Assembly (NCBI RefSeq): GCF_018402175.1 | Contig: NZ_JAGYJK010000018.1 | Coordinates: 532,896-596,895 of the forward strand | Length of the DNA: 64,000 nucleotides | Direction: 5' to 3' | Origin: Yoonia sp. | GTDB lineage: Bacteria > Pseudomonadota > Alphaproteobacteria > Rhodobacterales > Rhodobacteraceae | The notes under the pieces: generated by a model | What the model saw: the letters and a program-made list of their open reading frames with translations, nothing else | What the model was told of the DNA's origin: nothing | The model's database searches: none | Made by a program: the position numbers and the translations under genes | In this document: piece by piece, positions 10,159-18,972 of the stretch | Layout of the letters: each line of letters begins with the position of its first letter | How positions within the stretch are numbered: the stretch's first letter is position 1

Positions 10159-11016
10159 ATGCATTACCCCAACCTGTCCGCCCTGACCGCCGATAAAACG
10201 CGCGCCCTGTCCAAAGGGCCTGTCTGCCTGATCCTGATCGAAGATCAGGTCGCGGTAGAGCAAACGATCCGGCATCATGCGGCCCTTGGCTTTGGCACGC
10301 TGATCGCGTTCTGCGATCCGGCCATCGCCCTACCTGCGGATGTCGCACTGCACCGCGTCGATCATGACGTGACCCAGCCAGAGGCCCTGCCCCAGATCAT
10401 CAACACCATTAGCGCAGCCGCGCGTCGTGCGTGGATATATTACTGCTATAACGCCGAATTCCTGTTCTTTCCTTTCAGCGCGGATCGCAATCTGCGCGAG
10501 ATGCTGACCTTCGTGACCGAAGAACGGCGCGACAGCGTGATGACCCATGTGATCGACCTATATGCGCGCGATCTGACCACCCATCCCGATGCGGTAGACC
10601 TCGAAGAGGCATGGTTCGACAGTGCGGGCTATTTTGCAATTCCGCGGCGTGATCCAGCGGGTGCTCTACTTGACCGGCAGGTGGATATCTGCGGCGGCCT
10701 GCGCTGGCGGTTTGAGGACCATGTCCCACCCGCACGCCGCAGGCTGGACCGTGTCGCCCTGTTCCGCGCGGCCAAGGGCGTGGTCATGGGGCCGGATCAC
10801 CGGTTCAGCGATCCAGAATACAACACCTATGCCTGCCCATGGCACCACAGCGTGACCGCCGCCATCTGTTCGTTCCGCGCGGCCAAGGCTTTGCGGCGCA
10901 ACCCTGGCAGCCGCGATGCTATAGCCACGTTTCACTGGCCAAAATCGGTGCGTTTTACATGGCAGGCGCAGCAATTGCTGGATCTGGGGATGATGGAGCC
11001 TGGGCAATGGTTCTGA
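10159..11016 (+). CDS. Putative glycosyltransferase, family 2-like
   Basis: 285 residues from the ATG at 10159; an upstream in-frame ATG at 10096 is possible but the added residues look unlike a protein start. The N-terminal part ([28 protein letters not shown]) resembles the opening strand-helix unit of GT2_4-type glycosyltransferases that begin with an IEDEA-like motif, and [13 protein letters not shown] occupies the position of the DxD-bearing segment, but a clear DxD is not seen. No operon partner: miaB is divergent and the downstream RAYT gene is convergent and overlaps its last 62 bases. Product is a tentative call. Confidence 0.6.
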   Translation: MHYPNLSALTADKTRALSKGPVCLILIEDQVAVEQTIRHHAALGFGTLIAFCDPAIALPADVALHRVDHDVTQPEALPQIINTISAAARRAWIYYCYNAEFLFFPFSADRNLREMLTFVTEERRDSVMTHVIDLYARDLTTHPDAVDLEEAWFDSAGYFAIPRRDPAGALLDRQVDICGGLRWRFEDHVPPARRRLDRVALFRAAKGVVMGPDHRFSDPEYNTYACPWHHSVTAAICSFRAAKALRRNPGSRDAIATFHWPKSVRFTWQAQQLLDLGMMEPGQWF

Positions 11017-11488
11017 ACGTCGCGCCTTTGTCGTGATGCCATGATGCATAGGGCCAGTCGGTCGCGCGGCGCACCAGCCCTGCGCGGACAGGGGCCGTGG
11101 TGATCAGATGCAGATGCAGTGCAAAATCGCCATCATCCCGGATCACATGTTCCCAGAACCGGCGCTGCCAGATGCCTTTTTCGCCACGGCGTTTCTGCAC
11201 CGCGGTCAGATTGTCAGGCACAGGCAGATGCCGCGAAAATGTGGATTTGATCATCCGCCAGCGCCCCGAAAAATCGGCATCACCCGCAGGCAATGTCCAG
11301 ATCATGTGGAGTTCGGCAGGCAGGATCACGGCCGCATCGATACGGAACGGCGATTGTTTGCGGCACAGGCGCACCGCATCGCGCAGCAGGCCGATCCGCG
11401 CCGTCAGCAGGTCGGACCGCTGGTCCTGCAAACGGACGGTAAAGAAATAGGTCCCGCCGGGGACATAGCGCCGGATATACTGTGACAT
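10955..11488 (-). CDS. REP-associated tyrosine transposase-like protein (RAYT), probably inactive
   Basis: 177 residues with the RAYT (Y1_Tnp, TnpA_REP) layout: RRYVPGGTYFFTVRL at the start, WTLPAGDADFSGRWRMIK, GEKGIWQRRFWEHVIRDD and DWPYASWH. In the family the HUH motif is usually DHLH and the catalytic tyrosine lies in HYNPV; here the first reads AELH (about residue 57) and the second TTAPV (about residue 133), so one HUH histidine and the tyrosine are replaced. Recombinase activity is therefore unlikely. It starts 36 bases from a REP-like palindrome, the usual RAYT neighbour. Its 3' end overlaps the convergent glycosyltransferase-like gene. Confidence 0.82.
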   Translation of the reverse strand: MSQYIRRYVPGGTYFFTVRLQDQRSDLLTARIGLLRDAVRLCRKQSPFRIDAAVILPAELHMIWTLPAGDADFSGRWRMIKSTFSRHLPVPDNLTAVQKRRGEKGIWQRRFWEHVIRDDGDFALHLHLITTAPVRAGLVRRATDWPYASWHHDKGATFRTIAQAPSSPDPAIAAPAM

Positions 11489-11523
11489 CCGGTCAGCTTG
11501 CGGCAGAATGGTTAATTCATCGT

Positions 11524-11549
11524 GTAGGGTGGATTGAAATCCACCTTAC
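11524..11549. repeat. REP-like 26-bp palindrome, copy C
   Basis: Arms GTAGGGTGGATT and AATCCACCTTAC with a 2-base centre, lying between the RAYT start (11488) and the irr coding end. The irr stop codon TAA (11546-11548, minus strand) is part of the repeat. Confidence 0.86.
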
Positions 11550-11962
11550 TTGCGGCGCAGCCGGATCACGACATCGACCGATGCAATCTCGGCCCCTGCG
11601 GGCGCATGCGGCAGGCGGCGGATTTCCAGCTGGTCGGCGGGAGCATCCGTCAGGCTGGCCGTGTCTTCCCAATAGAAATGCGGATGATCGGTCATATTGG
11701 TGTCGAAATAGCTTTTCGAGCCATCGACCGTGATCTCGCGCATCAGGCCGGCATCGCAAAAGGCGCGCAAAGTGTTGTAAACCGTGGCCAGCGACACCTT
11801 TTCGCCCGCGGCACTGGCGGCATCGAACAGGCTTTCGGCGGTGACATGGCGGTTCTGCCCGTCGCCCACCAACAGGTCAGCCAGCGTCAGCCGCTGCCGC
11901 GTCGGGCGCAAGCCTGCGCCTGCCAGCCAGTCGGTTCCGCGGTGATTGTCCATGTCTTTCAT
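11546..11962 (-). CDS. irr: Fur-family iron response regulator Irr
   Basis: 138 residues, Fur superfamily. A winged-helix segment (LRPTRQRLTLADLLVGDG, then VSLATVYNTLRAFCDAGLM) is followed by a short dimerisation domain with HPHFYWED, equivalent to the H-rich metal/heme region of Irr. Its position divergent from fabA is a recurrent Rhodobacteraceae arrangement. Irr in alphaproteobacteria binds iron-control elements and reports heme status; I could not identify such a box with confidence in the 148-base gap to fabA. The stop codon is supplied by a REP-like palindrome. Assignment as Irr rather than Fur rests on context and the HPHFYW motif. Confidence 0.85.
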   Translation of the reverse strand: MKDMDNHRGTDWLAGAGLRPTRQRLTLADLLVGDGQNRHVTAESLFDAASAAGEKVSLATVYNTLRAFCDAGLMREITVDGSKSYFDTNMTDHPHFYWEDTASLTDAPADQLEIRRLPHAPAGAEIASVDVVIRLRRK

Positions 11963-12110
11963 CAGGCCTGCCCCTTGTCCTGATCCTAATATGCGAGGAA
12001 ACCCGTGAAAATCAAATGAAAAGACACAGCCGCGCCCTTGGTCTTGCCCTTGTGGATCGCGGGATGCTAGTCATCATCGCAACATTGCAACCCAGAACGA
12101 GACCCCCGCC

Positions 12111-12620
12111 ATGGCCGATTTCCCCACCAGTTTCGACAAAGAAGCCCTTTTGCAATGCGCCCGTGGCGAATTGTTCGGCCCCGGCAATGCGCAACTGCCC
12201 GCGCCGCCGATGCTGATGATGGACCGGATCACCGCCATTTCCGGCGACGGCGGCTTGCACGGCAAGGGCCATGTGGTGGCCGAATTCGACATCACGCCGG
12301 ATTTGTGGTTTTTTGACTGCCATTTCCCGGGCAACCCGATCATGCCGGGCTGTCTGGGGCTGGACGGGCTGTGGCAGCTGACCGGGTTCAACCTTGGCTG
12401 GCGCGGCTGGCAAGGGCGCGGCTATGCTTTGGGCGTGGGCGAGGTCAAGCTGACCGGCATGGTCCGCCCCGACCGCAAGATGCTGACCTACAAGGTCGAT
12501 TTCACGAAAGCCCTGCAAACCCGCCGCCTGACGATGGGCGTGGCCAACGGCATCGTCGAGGCTGATGGGGAAGTGATCTATCAGGTGACGGATATGAAGG
12601 TGGCGCTGAGCGAGAGTTAA
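12111..12620 (+). CDS. fabA: 3-hydroxydecanoyl-ACP dehydratase/isomerase
   Basis: Introduces the double bond in anaerobic-type unsaturated fatty-acid synthesis. The hot-dog fold's catalytic pair is visible: His in [14 protein letters not shown] at about residue 71 and Asp in [10 protein letters not shown] at about 84, matching the known FabA positions. 169 residues, normal. In relatives it is followed directly by fabB and fabI; here about 2.7 kb of foreign DNA intervenes, so co-transcription with fabB is doubtful. Confidence 0.97.
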   Translation: MADFPTSFDKEALLQCARGELFGPGNAQLPAPPMLMMDRITAISGDGGLHGKGHVVAEFDITPDLWFFDCHFPGNPIMPGCLGLDGLWQLTGFNLGWRGWQGRGYALGVGEVKLTGMVRPDRKMLTYKVDFTKALQTRRLTMGVANGIVEADGEVIYQVTDMKVALSES

Positions 12621-12818
12621 ATCCTTTTTGTTTCATAACCAACCAGTGTCAAAACTTAGGCGTACCTCGACTGTTTCGACAATGTAACTTCGACGACAGC
12701 GACTTTCACAAAGTAAGAAGAACCAAAGCTTCATGAGATTGGTCAATCTGCTTTTACTCGGCGCAACAACTGACGGTGTTGCTCAGATCGGCCTTTTTAT
12801 TGATAGGGGGTAATTGAT

Positions 12819-13877
12819 TTGAATGGTATAGTGCTGCCCGCCGAAGATGCTTGGAAAGACGACAAGCTCGGTTATAGTGAGATTGGTCACGCGTTCACCA
12901 ACCTTATTCAGTCGCTTGACACAGAAAAAGTCATTTCTATCGAGGCTGGGTTTGGTCGTGGAAAAACATTTTTCCGCCGAGCTTGGGCAGAGCAGTTACG
13001 GTCGGCGGGAGAAGTCGTAATTGAAGTTGACCTGCAGCAGTCTGATCATTCAGGTGATCCCCTCATTACCCTGCTCGGAGCGCTGGTAGACGCAATACCC
13101 AAAGGCACAAACACAACAGGTCAGCGAGCATTGGAGTCCGCGAAGAAGGTTGGAGCGCTATCTTTTCGTGCACTCACCCGTGCCATCCTCCGAGAAGGCG
13201 CCGAGGAAGTCTTTGAAACGTTAAGCGATGCTGCCATCGACCAATTAAAAGATTTCGACGCGCTTGATGACATTATTAAAGGCGTTGGCGGCGAGATGTC
13301 GAAAGTGGCCGGACAACTCATCGCATCACAGATGGCCGCTGAAAGGGTTCGAAAAACAGAACTTCCCAACCAGCTTGAAGCTCTGCGGAACGCGCTCATT
13401 GATGGCACACAAAGCGAACGAGTTGTAGTGATAATTGATGAGTTGGATCGCTGCCACCCCGAATATGCGATTTCTTTTTTGGAATCGACAAAACTCATCT
13501 TCGGCCGGTCTGGCTTCGTATTCTGTTTAATGGTCAACTCAGCCTATTTAGAAAATCTTGCAAGGCATAGGTTCGGCGTCGCGCAGGATGATGAAAAATA
13601 CCTAGACAAGTTTGTAGACATCAGACTGAAGCTTGCCCCTCAAAACGAGACTTTCAAGGCGGCTGTTTATGAAATGGCGTGTGATTTACCTTTAAAGATC
13701 GCTTACGGCGATAATGAAGCATTTTCAGTAAAGCGCGCAGCGGAACTGGCTAGCACACTTGCAGTCGAGTGTGGCTTTTCCATACGCAAGACCAAGCGAG
13801 TATTGCTGAAGATTGAACTTGCTTTGCGCTGCTACGCGGATCGGCCCTTAGAGGCTGATTTGAAACTAATTGAGTGA
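12819..13877 (+). pseudogene. KAP-family P-loop NTPase, 5' part interrupted by an IS
   Basis: 352 codons before a stop that lies inside the inserted element; native sequence ends at 13850. Start is a TTG at 12819 with AGGGGG 8 bases upstream. Walker A is GFGRGKT (about residues 45-51); Walker B VVVIIDELDRCHPEYA (about 202-217) with the ELDR signature of KAP NTPases, followed by FVFCLMVNSAYLENLA. No membrane insert is evident. Joining codon TTA 13848-13850 to GAT at 14785 continues the same frame through RPLDAPLLVFMAFKDERP to a stop at 15132, giving about 459 residues. Base composition is clearly lower in GC than fabA and fabB, indicating transfer. KAP proteins often occur in phage-defence settings; a role here is inference. 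Confidence 0.86.
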
Positions 13878-14781
13878 GTTCAGCAGGTTGTGCTTCTGTT
13901 CGGGTATGAAGCTGAACGGAGATCACGATGGCCTGGACCGAACTCACCCGACGCCAACATGCCCGAGTGGGCGACAAGTATGCAAGCGATCTGACAGACC
14001 CCGAATGGGCACTGATCGCGCCCTTCATGCCAGCACCCAAGACCACGGGCAGACCCCGCACCACAAGCTTGCGCGACGTGTTCGACGCGATCCTCTACAT
14101 GGCTACGACCGGGTGCCAGTGGCGGATGCTGCCAAACGACTTTCCGGCGGTATCGACTGTGCGGGGCTATTTCTATGCTTGGCGCAACGACGGTTTTCTC
14201 GATGAGATGAACCGCAAGCTGGTTGAAGCCGCGCGGCTGGCGGAGGGCCGCAAAGCCCAGCCGACAGCGGGCATCATCGACAGCCAAAGTGTAAAAACCA
14301 CGGAAAGTGGAGGGGTTAGCGGATATGATGCCGGAAAAAGGGTCAAGGGCCGCAAGCGCCATATCGTCACTGACACGACCGGATTGCTCGTCGGTCTCGA
14401 GGTCCACAGCGCCGAAATTCAGGACCGTGACGGCGCGCCGGATGTGCTGAAAGCCGTCGCCGCGCGCTATCCCATGCTGCGTCATATCTTTGCCGATGGT
14501 GGCTACGCAGGCCCCAAACTGCGGGAGGCGCTGAAAGCCATCGGACGCTGGAGCGTCCAGATCGTCAAACGCTCGGACGCGGCACAAGGGTTTGAAGTCT
14601 TACCCCGCCGATGGGTCGTGGAGCGCACCCTTGCCTGGCTCGGGCGATGCCGCCGCCTGTCAAAGGATTGGGAGAAATCCATCGCCAGCGCAGAGGCTTG
14701 GGTGCTCATCGCCCATATTCGCCGCGTGACCCGCCACCTTGCAAGGAACTGAAAACGCTCGCTGAGTTTTGAATCAGACTC
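13851..14781 (+). mobile_element. IS5-family insertion sequence (931 bp) with TTA target duplication
   Basis: Left end GAGGCTGATTTGAAACT and right end, read inward, GAGTCTGATTCAAAACT are imperfect terminal inverted repeats. The trinucleotide TTA flanks both ends (13848-13850 and 14782-14784), the TNA-type duplication of many IS5-family members. It encodes one transposase on the plus strand. The insertion splits the KAP NTPase gene without loss of its bases. Confidence 0.88.
13928..14752 (+). CDS. IS5-family transposase
   Basis: 274 residues, uninterrupted. N-terminal DUF4096-like segment (YASDLTDPEWALIAPFMP, then GCQWRMLPNDFP) and a DDE catalytic core: D in GIIDSQSVKTTE (about residue 119), D in FADGGYAG (about 189) and E in RRWVVERTLAWLGR (about 227), the RxxxE signature included. 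All three acidic residues are present, so the enzyme may be active. High GC compared with the KAP sequence on both sides fits a recent, separate arrival. Confidence 0.94.
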   Translation: MAWTELTRRQHARVGDKYASDLTDPEWALIAPFMPAPKTTGRPRTTSLRDVFDAILYMATTGCQWRMLPNDFPAVSTVRGYFYAWRNDGFLDEMNRKLVEAARLAEGRKAQPTAGIIDSQSVKTTESGGVSGYDAGKRVKGRKRHIVTDTTGLLVGLEVHSAEIQDRDGAPDVLKAVAARYPMLRHIFADGGYAGPKLREALKAIGRWSVQIVKRSDAAQGFEVLPRRWVVERTLAWLGRCRRLSKDWEKSIASAEAWVLIAHIRRVTRHLARN

Positions 14782-14784
14782 TTA

Positions 14785-15132
14785 GATGCGCCTTTACTCG
14801 TATTTATGGCATTCAAAGATGAGAGGCCAGATATTGTTAAAGAAAGCCACCTGCCACGTAGCTTTCTAACTCCTGAGGAGGGCAAAAAGCAATCAGATAC
14901 ATCACACAATGATCTGGTTCGCTTTGTTGATGAAAAAAAGTTAGACTATGAAAGGAACGCTCTGATTAAGGGTAAGGCAGCCGAGCTCTTAGAACTACCA
15001 GAGGATCGCTACCTCAATCCTGAAGGCCACAATTACAAGCCTTGGGCACGGGCATTTATTGCTTTAGCGCCTCACTACATTCCATCCCATAGGAAAGCGC
15101 TCGACGGTGTCGCTTCTGTGCTGGTCACATAA
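14785..15132 (+). pseudogene. KAP-family NTPase, 3' part after the IS
   Basis: 115 residues in the frame that follows codon TTA 13848-13850 when the IS and one TTA copy are removed. It reads DAPLLVFMAFKDERPDI at the junction, a plausible KAP sequence after RPL, and ends DGVASVLVT at the stop. An internal ATG at 14806 could start a fragment, but no convincing ribosome site precedes it. It is followed by 161 bases before fabB. Confidence 0.8.
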
Positions 15133-15293
15133 TCCTCTAATCAATTTGTCATATGGCATAGTTAATCAGCAGTAGCGATGGCGGTGATCACAAAAGCCAA
15201 AGCCTGTTGTCCAACTTTCGTTGCACCCCCTCCCCCACTTGCCCCGCCCCCTCCTCTCCCCTACACACAACCAAAGCCAGTTAGGGAGGCCGC

Positions 15294-16523
15294 ATGCGCC
15301 GTGTTGTCATCACCGGGTTGGGGATCGTCTCGCCCATCGGGAATAATGCCACCGAAGTCACCGCCGCGCTGAAGGCCGGCACGTCCGGCATCGTCGCAAG
15401 CGCGGAAATGGCCGAACACGGCTTTCGCAGCCGCGTGGCCGGCACGCTCAAGATCGACGTGGCCGATCATGTGGACAAGCGCACTTTGCGCTTCATGGGC
15501 CCCGGTGCCGCCTATGCCCATATCGCGATGGGCCAGGCGATTGCCGATGCAGGGCTGACGCCTGACCAGATCGTCAACCCGATGACCGGCCTGATCGCAG
15601 GGTCAGGCGGGCCGTCCACCTCGGCCATGTTCGCCGCCCATAACGTCGTGACCGAAACGGGCGCAACCAAGCGGATCGGGCCGTTTGCGGTGCCCAAATG
15701 CATGTCCTCGACCATCAGCGCGAATCTGGCGACGGCGCATCAGATCAAGGGGATGAATTTCTCGATCACCTCGGCCTGTTCCACGTCCCTGCATTGCATC
15801 GGGATGGCCGCACAGCAGGTGGCACTTGGTACGCAGGACATCATGTTCGCGGGCGGCGGCGAGGAATTGGACTGGACCCTGTCCTGCCTGTTCGACGCGA
15901 TGGGTGCGATGTCGTCGAAATACAACGATACGCCACAGCGCGCGAGCCGGGCGTTCGACGCAGGCCGCGACGGTTTCGTGATCGCGGGCGGCGGCGCGAT
16001 GGTGGTGCTGGAAACGCTGGACGGCGCCTTGGCACGCGGTGCGAAGATTTACGCCGAGGTGACCGGTTTCGCGGCCACATCCGACGGGGCCGATATGGTC
16101 GCCCCTTCGGGCGAAGGCGGCGAACGTGCAATGCGCGGCGCGCTGCGCACCCTGCCAGAGGGGCGCAAGATCAGCTATATCAACGCGCATGGCACATCGA
16201 CCCCGGTGGGCGACGTGGGCGAGGTCGAGGCCGTGCGCCGCGTCTTTGGCCGCGGCACGACCCCGCCGATCAGTTCCACAAAATCCATGACCGGCCACAG
16301 CCAGGGCGCGACAGGCGCACAAGAAGCAATCTATTGCCTGCTGATGTTGCAGGACGATTTCATCGCGCCGTCGATCAACGTGGAAACGCTGGACCCTGCC
16401 CTTGATCCGGCCGAAATTGCGACGGTGCGCGTGGACAATGCGGGGCTTGACACGGTGATGACCAATTCCTTCGGCTTTGGCGGGACCAACGGGTCGATGC
16501 TTTTGTCGAAATATCAAGGGTAA
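15294..16523 (+). CDS. fabB: 3-oxoacyl-ACP synthase I
   Basis: Condensing enzyme that elongates unsaturated acyl-ACP. Catalytic Cys in SACSTSLHC (about residue 163), His in [11 protein letters not shown] (about 299) and His in TGHSQGATG (about 334) are in place. 409 residues, normal. A strong AGGGAGG site precedes the ATG. fabI begins 4 bases after the stop. The spacer upstream of the start is C-rich and follows foreign KAP DNA, so the promoter now driving fabB is uncertain. Confidence 0.97.
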   Translation: MRRVVITGLGIVSPIGNNATEVTAALKAGTSGIVASAEMAEHGFRSRVAGTLKIDVADHVDKRTLRFMGPGAAYAHIAMGQAIADAGLTPDQIVNPMTGLIAGSGGPSTSAMFAAHNVVTETGATKRIGPFAVPKCMSSTISANLATAHQIKGMNFSITSACSTSLHCIGMAAQQVALGTQDIMFAGGGEELDWTLSCLFDAMGAMSSKYNDTPQRASRAFDAGRDGFVIAGGGAMVVLETLDGALARGAKIYAEVTGFAATSDGADMVAPSGEGGERAMRGALRTLPEGRKISYINAHGTSTPVGDVGEVEAVRRVFGRGTTPPISSTKSMTGHSQGATGAQEAIYCLLMLQDDFIAPSINVETLDPALDPAEIATVRVDNAGLDTVMTNSFGFGGTNGSMLLSKYQG

Positions 16524-16527
16524 GACG

Positions 16528-17319
16528 ATGACGATCACATTGCAGGGCAAACGCGGGCTGATCATGGGCGTGGCCAATGAACGGTCCATCGCCTGGGGCA
16601 TCGCCAAGGCGATGGCTGATGCGGGGGCAGAGCTTGCTTTTTCCTATCAGGGCGAGGCGTTCGGCAAACGGCTGGAACCGCTGGCGCAATCGGTCGGCTC
16701 CAGCATGATGGTCGATGTCGATGTGACAGACGAAGCCAGCATGGACGCCGCCTTTGCGATGATCAAAGACACATGGGGCACGCTGGATTTCGTCGTCCAT
16801 GCCATCGCTTTTTCCGACAAGAATGAATTGGCAGGCCGGATCATCGACACGAGCCGCGAGAATTTCAAAAACTCGCTGACGATTTCGTGCTATTCGTTCA
16901 TCGACGTGGCCAAACGGGCCTCCGACCTGATGCCCGACGGCGGCACCTTGCTTACGCTGACCTATCAGGGGTCCAACCGCGTCACGCCATTCTATAACGT
17001 GATGGGCGTGGCCAAGGCCGCACTGGAATCCGCCACCCGCTATCTGGCCAATGATCTGGGTCCACAAGGCATCCGCGTCAACGCGATCAGCCCCGGCCCG
17101 ATGAAAACCCTGGCCGGTGCCGCGATCGGCGGCGCGCGCAAGACTTACAAGCACACGGAAATGAACACGCCGCTCCGCGCAAACGCCACGCTAGAGGCCG
17201 TGGGCGGCACCGCCGTCTATCTCGCCTCGGACGCAGGGGCCTGCACCACTGGCGAGATCATCCGCGTCGATGGCGGTTTCCACGTGCTGGGAATGCCACA
17301 GCCCGACCATCTGGTCTGA
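16528..17319 (+). CDS. fabI: Enoyl-ACP reductase (NADH)
   Basis: Last step of each fatty-acid elongation round. Short-chain-dehydrogenase fold with the FabI-type GVANERSIAWGIAKA nucleotide-binding start and active-site Y-x6-K as FYNVMGVAK (about Tyr156, Lys163). 263 residues. I use the ATG at 16528 (MTITLQGKRG); a longer in-frame start lies inside fabB. It is tightly linked to fabB. Confidence 0.96.
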   Translation: MTITLQGKRGLIMGVANERSIAWGIAKAMADAGAELAFSYQGEAFGKRLEPLAQSVGSSMMVDVDVTDEASMDAAFAMIKDTWGTLDFVVHAIAFSDKNELAGRIIDTSRENFKNSLTISCYSFIDVAKRASDLMPDGGTLLTLTYQGSNRVTPFYNVMGVAKAALESATRYLANDLGPQGIRVNAISPGPMKTLAGAAIGGARKTYKHTEMNTPLRANATLEAVGGTAVYLASDAGACTTGEIIRVDGGFHVLGMPQPDHLV

Positions 17320-17327
17320 GACCCCGA

Positions 17328-17358
17328 CTTCTTATTTCCAAAAATACTCCGGGGTGAA
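17328..17358. repeat. Variant of the conserved intergenic element after fabI
   Basis: Read on the minus strand: CACCCCGGAGTATTTTTGG followed by AAATAAGAAG. It lies 9 bases past the fabI stop and resembles the copy at 53727-53758 (CACCCCCGAGGATATTTTTG). Confidence 0.55.
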
Positions 17359-17425
17359 GGCGCACCAGCGCCGATGGGCAGCGCCCCAATGCGGCTTTGC
17401 CGCAGCGCTCCGCGCGGGGATATTT

Positions 17426-18922
17426 AGTTCGCCCTGAAGAACTCTCATCCTACTGTTTTTCATTCATAAAATTCGGTTTTTGCTAGGTTTTAGTTGCAGC
17501 TATTGGTATAATTGTAGTCAGAACCCTGCAATTTCGAGCTGCGATATGAAGCCCAGAAAGCCGCCTCCGGAACAAGATGACCTGCTGCGCGCACGGTTGG
17601 TCGAAATGATCGACATGCGCCACGAACTGGTGAAGCTCGCCGACCTGATCGACTGGGAGGTGTTCGAGCGGGAATGGGCCGGGTTCTTCCCGTCGCAGAC
17701 CGGTCGCCCGGCCACGCCGACGCGCGTGATCGCGGGGCTTCTCTATCTTCAGCACGCCTTTCGGCTGTCCGATGAAGCGGTGGTGGCGCGGTGGGCGGAG
17801 AACCCTTACTGGCAGCATTTCTGCGGCGAGACGTTCTTTCTGCATCGCCTGCCGATCGACCCGTCATCGATGACGCGCTGGCGCAACCGGATTGGCGAGG
17901 AGGGTGTCGAGTGGCTGCTGACCGAGACGATCAAGGCCGGACAGCGCGCCGGGGCGGTGCAGGATGACCACCTGAAGAAGGTTACCGTCGATACGACCGT
18001 GATGGAAAAGAACATCGCGCACCCCACCGATGCCCGGCTCTACGAAAGGGCACGGCGCAAGCTCGTCGGGCTGGCACGTGAGGCGGGCATCGACCTGCGC
18101 CAGAACTACAACCGCCTCGGCCCCCGGCTATCCGGCCAGGTCGGCCGCTATGCCCATGCCCGTCAGTTCAAGCGGATGAGCAAGACGCTGCGTCGGCTTA
18201 AGGGCTATACCGGGCGCGTGCTGCGCGACATCGAACGGCAGATGGACAAGGTTATGGAAGGGCCGCTCAAGGCGCGGATCACGGAGGTCACGGCGCTTGT
18301 GAACCGGCTGCTGGCGCAGAAGCCGAAGGACCGCAAGAAGCTTTACAGCCTGCATGAGCCGGCGGTGGACTGCATCTCGAAGGGGAAAGCGCATAAGCGC
18401 TACGAGTTCGGCACGAAGGTCAGCGTCGCCACCACCACCGAGGGCGGCTTCGTCGTCGGCATGCGGTCGCTGCCGGGCAACCCTTACGACGGTCACACCC
18501 TGCACGAGGCGCTGGAGCAGGTGGAAATCCTGACCGACCGGCGCCCGGACATGGCTTTCGTCGATCGTGGCTACCGTGGCCACGGCGTTGAAACCGTGAA
18601 GGTCTTCATCAGCGGTGCGCGGCGCGGCATCACCAGGACCATCGCGAAACTGCTGCGACGACGAAGCGCCATCGAGCCGATGATCGGCCACATGAAGACC
18701 GACGGCCGCCTGACCCGATGCCCGCTGAAGGGAACCACCGGCGATGCCCTCTTCGCGGTCCTGTGCGGCTGCGGTCACAACATCCGCATGATCCTGCGCC
18801 ACCTGAGGGTCTTTTTGTACTGGATCATCCGGCTGATCACACTGCTCCGAGGGTTCACGCAGGACGCCGGTCGCCATCAGGCAATGCAGTTCGCCGCCTG
18901 AGGTCGTTGTTCAGGATGAACT
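17426..18922 (+). mobile_element. IS element of about 1.5 kb (IS5-like superfamily) with ATTT duplication
   Basis: Left end AGTTCGCCCTGAAGAAC and right end, read inward, AGTTCATCCTGAACAAC form terminal inverted repeats with few mismatches. ATTT flanks both sides (17422-17425 and 18923-18926), suggesting a 4-bp target duplication. The target, once rejoined, is the conserved element GGGGATATTT...CTCGGAAGATG. Confidence 0.82.
17546..18901 (+). CDS. Transposase, IS5-like DDE family
   Basis: 451 residues from MKPRKPPPEQDD; a longer in-frame start at 17480 lies in the terminal region and lacks a ribosome site. DDE core: D in VTVDTTVMEKN (about residue 151), D in AFVDRGYRG (about 337) and E in SAIEPMIGHMK (about 380). 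An N-terminal DUF772-like domain (FPSQTGRPATPTRVIAGLLYLQ) precedes it. Complete and probably functional. Unrelated at the protein level to the 274-residue transposase at 13928. Confidence 0.93.
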   Translation: MKPRKPPPEQDDLLRARLVEMIDMRHELVKLADLIDWEVFEREWAGFFPSQTGRPATPTRVIAGLLYLQHAFRLSDEAVVARWAENPYWQHFCGETFFLHRLPIDPSSMTRWRNRIGEEGVEWLLTETIKAGQRAGAVQDDHLKKVTVDTTVMEKNIAHPTDARLYERARRKLVGLAREAGIDLRQNYNRLGPRLSGQVGRYAHARQFKRMSKTLRRLKGYTGRVLRDIERQMDKVMEGPLKARITEVTALVNRLLAQKPKDRKKLYSLHEPAVDCISKGKAHKRYEFGTKVSVATTTEGGFVVGMRSLPGNPYDGHTLHEALEQVEILTDRRPDMAFVDRGYRGHGVETVKVFISGARRGITRTIAKLLRRRSAIEPMIGHMKTDGRLTRCPLKGTTGDALFAVLCGCGHNIRMILRHLRVFLYWIIRLITLLRGFTQDAGRHQAMQFAA

Positions 18923-18939
18923 ATTTATTCTCGGAAGAT

Positions 18940-18966
18940 GGGGGCGCGGTGCAGATCCGCGCCCCC
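18940..18966. terminator. Strong hairpin between the IS and fkpB
   Basis: Perfect 10-bp stem GGGGGCGCGG/CCGCGCCCCC with a 7-base loop, ending 6 bases before the fkpB stop codon on the minus strand. No T-run follows on either strand, so it is a candidate rather than a canonical terminator. Confidence 0.55.
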
Positions 18967-18972
18967 ATAGCG

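Noticed and set aside
3424..11549. The three palindromes as a CRISPR array
   Set aside because: They are kilobases apart with no spacer array and are self-complementary REP-like units.
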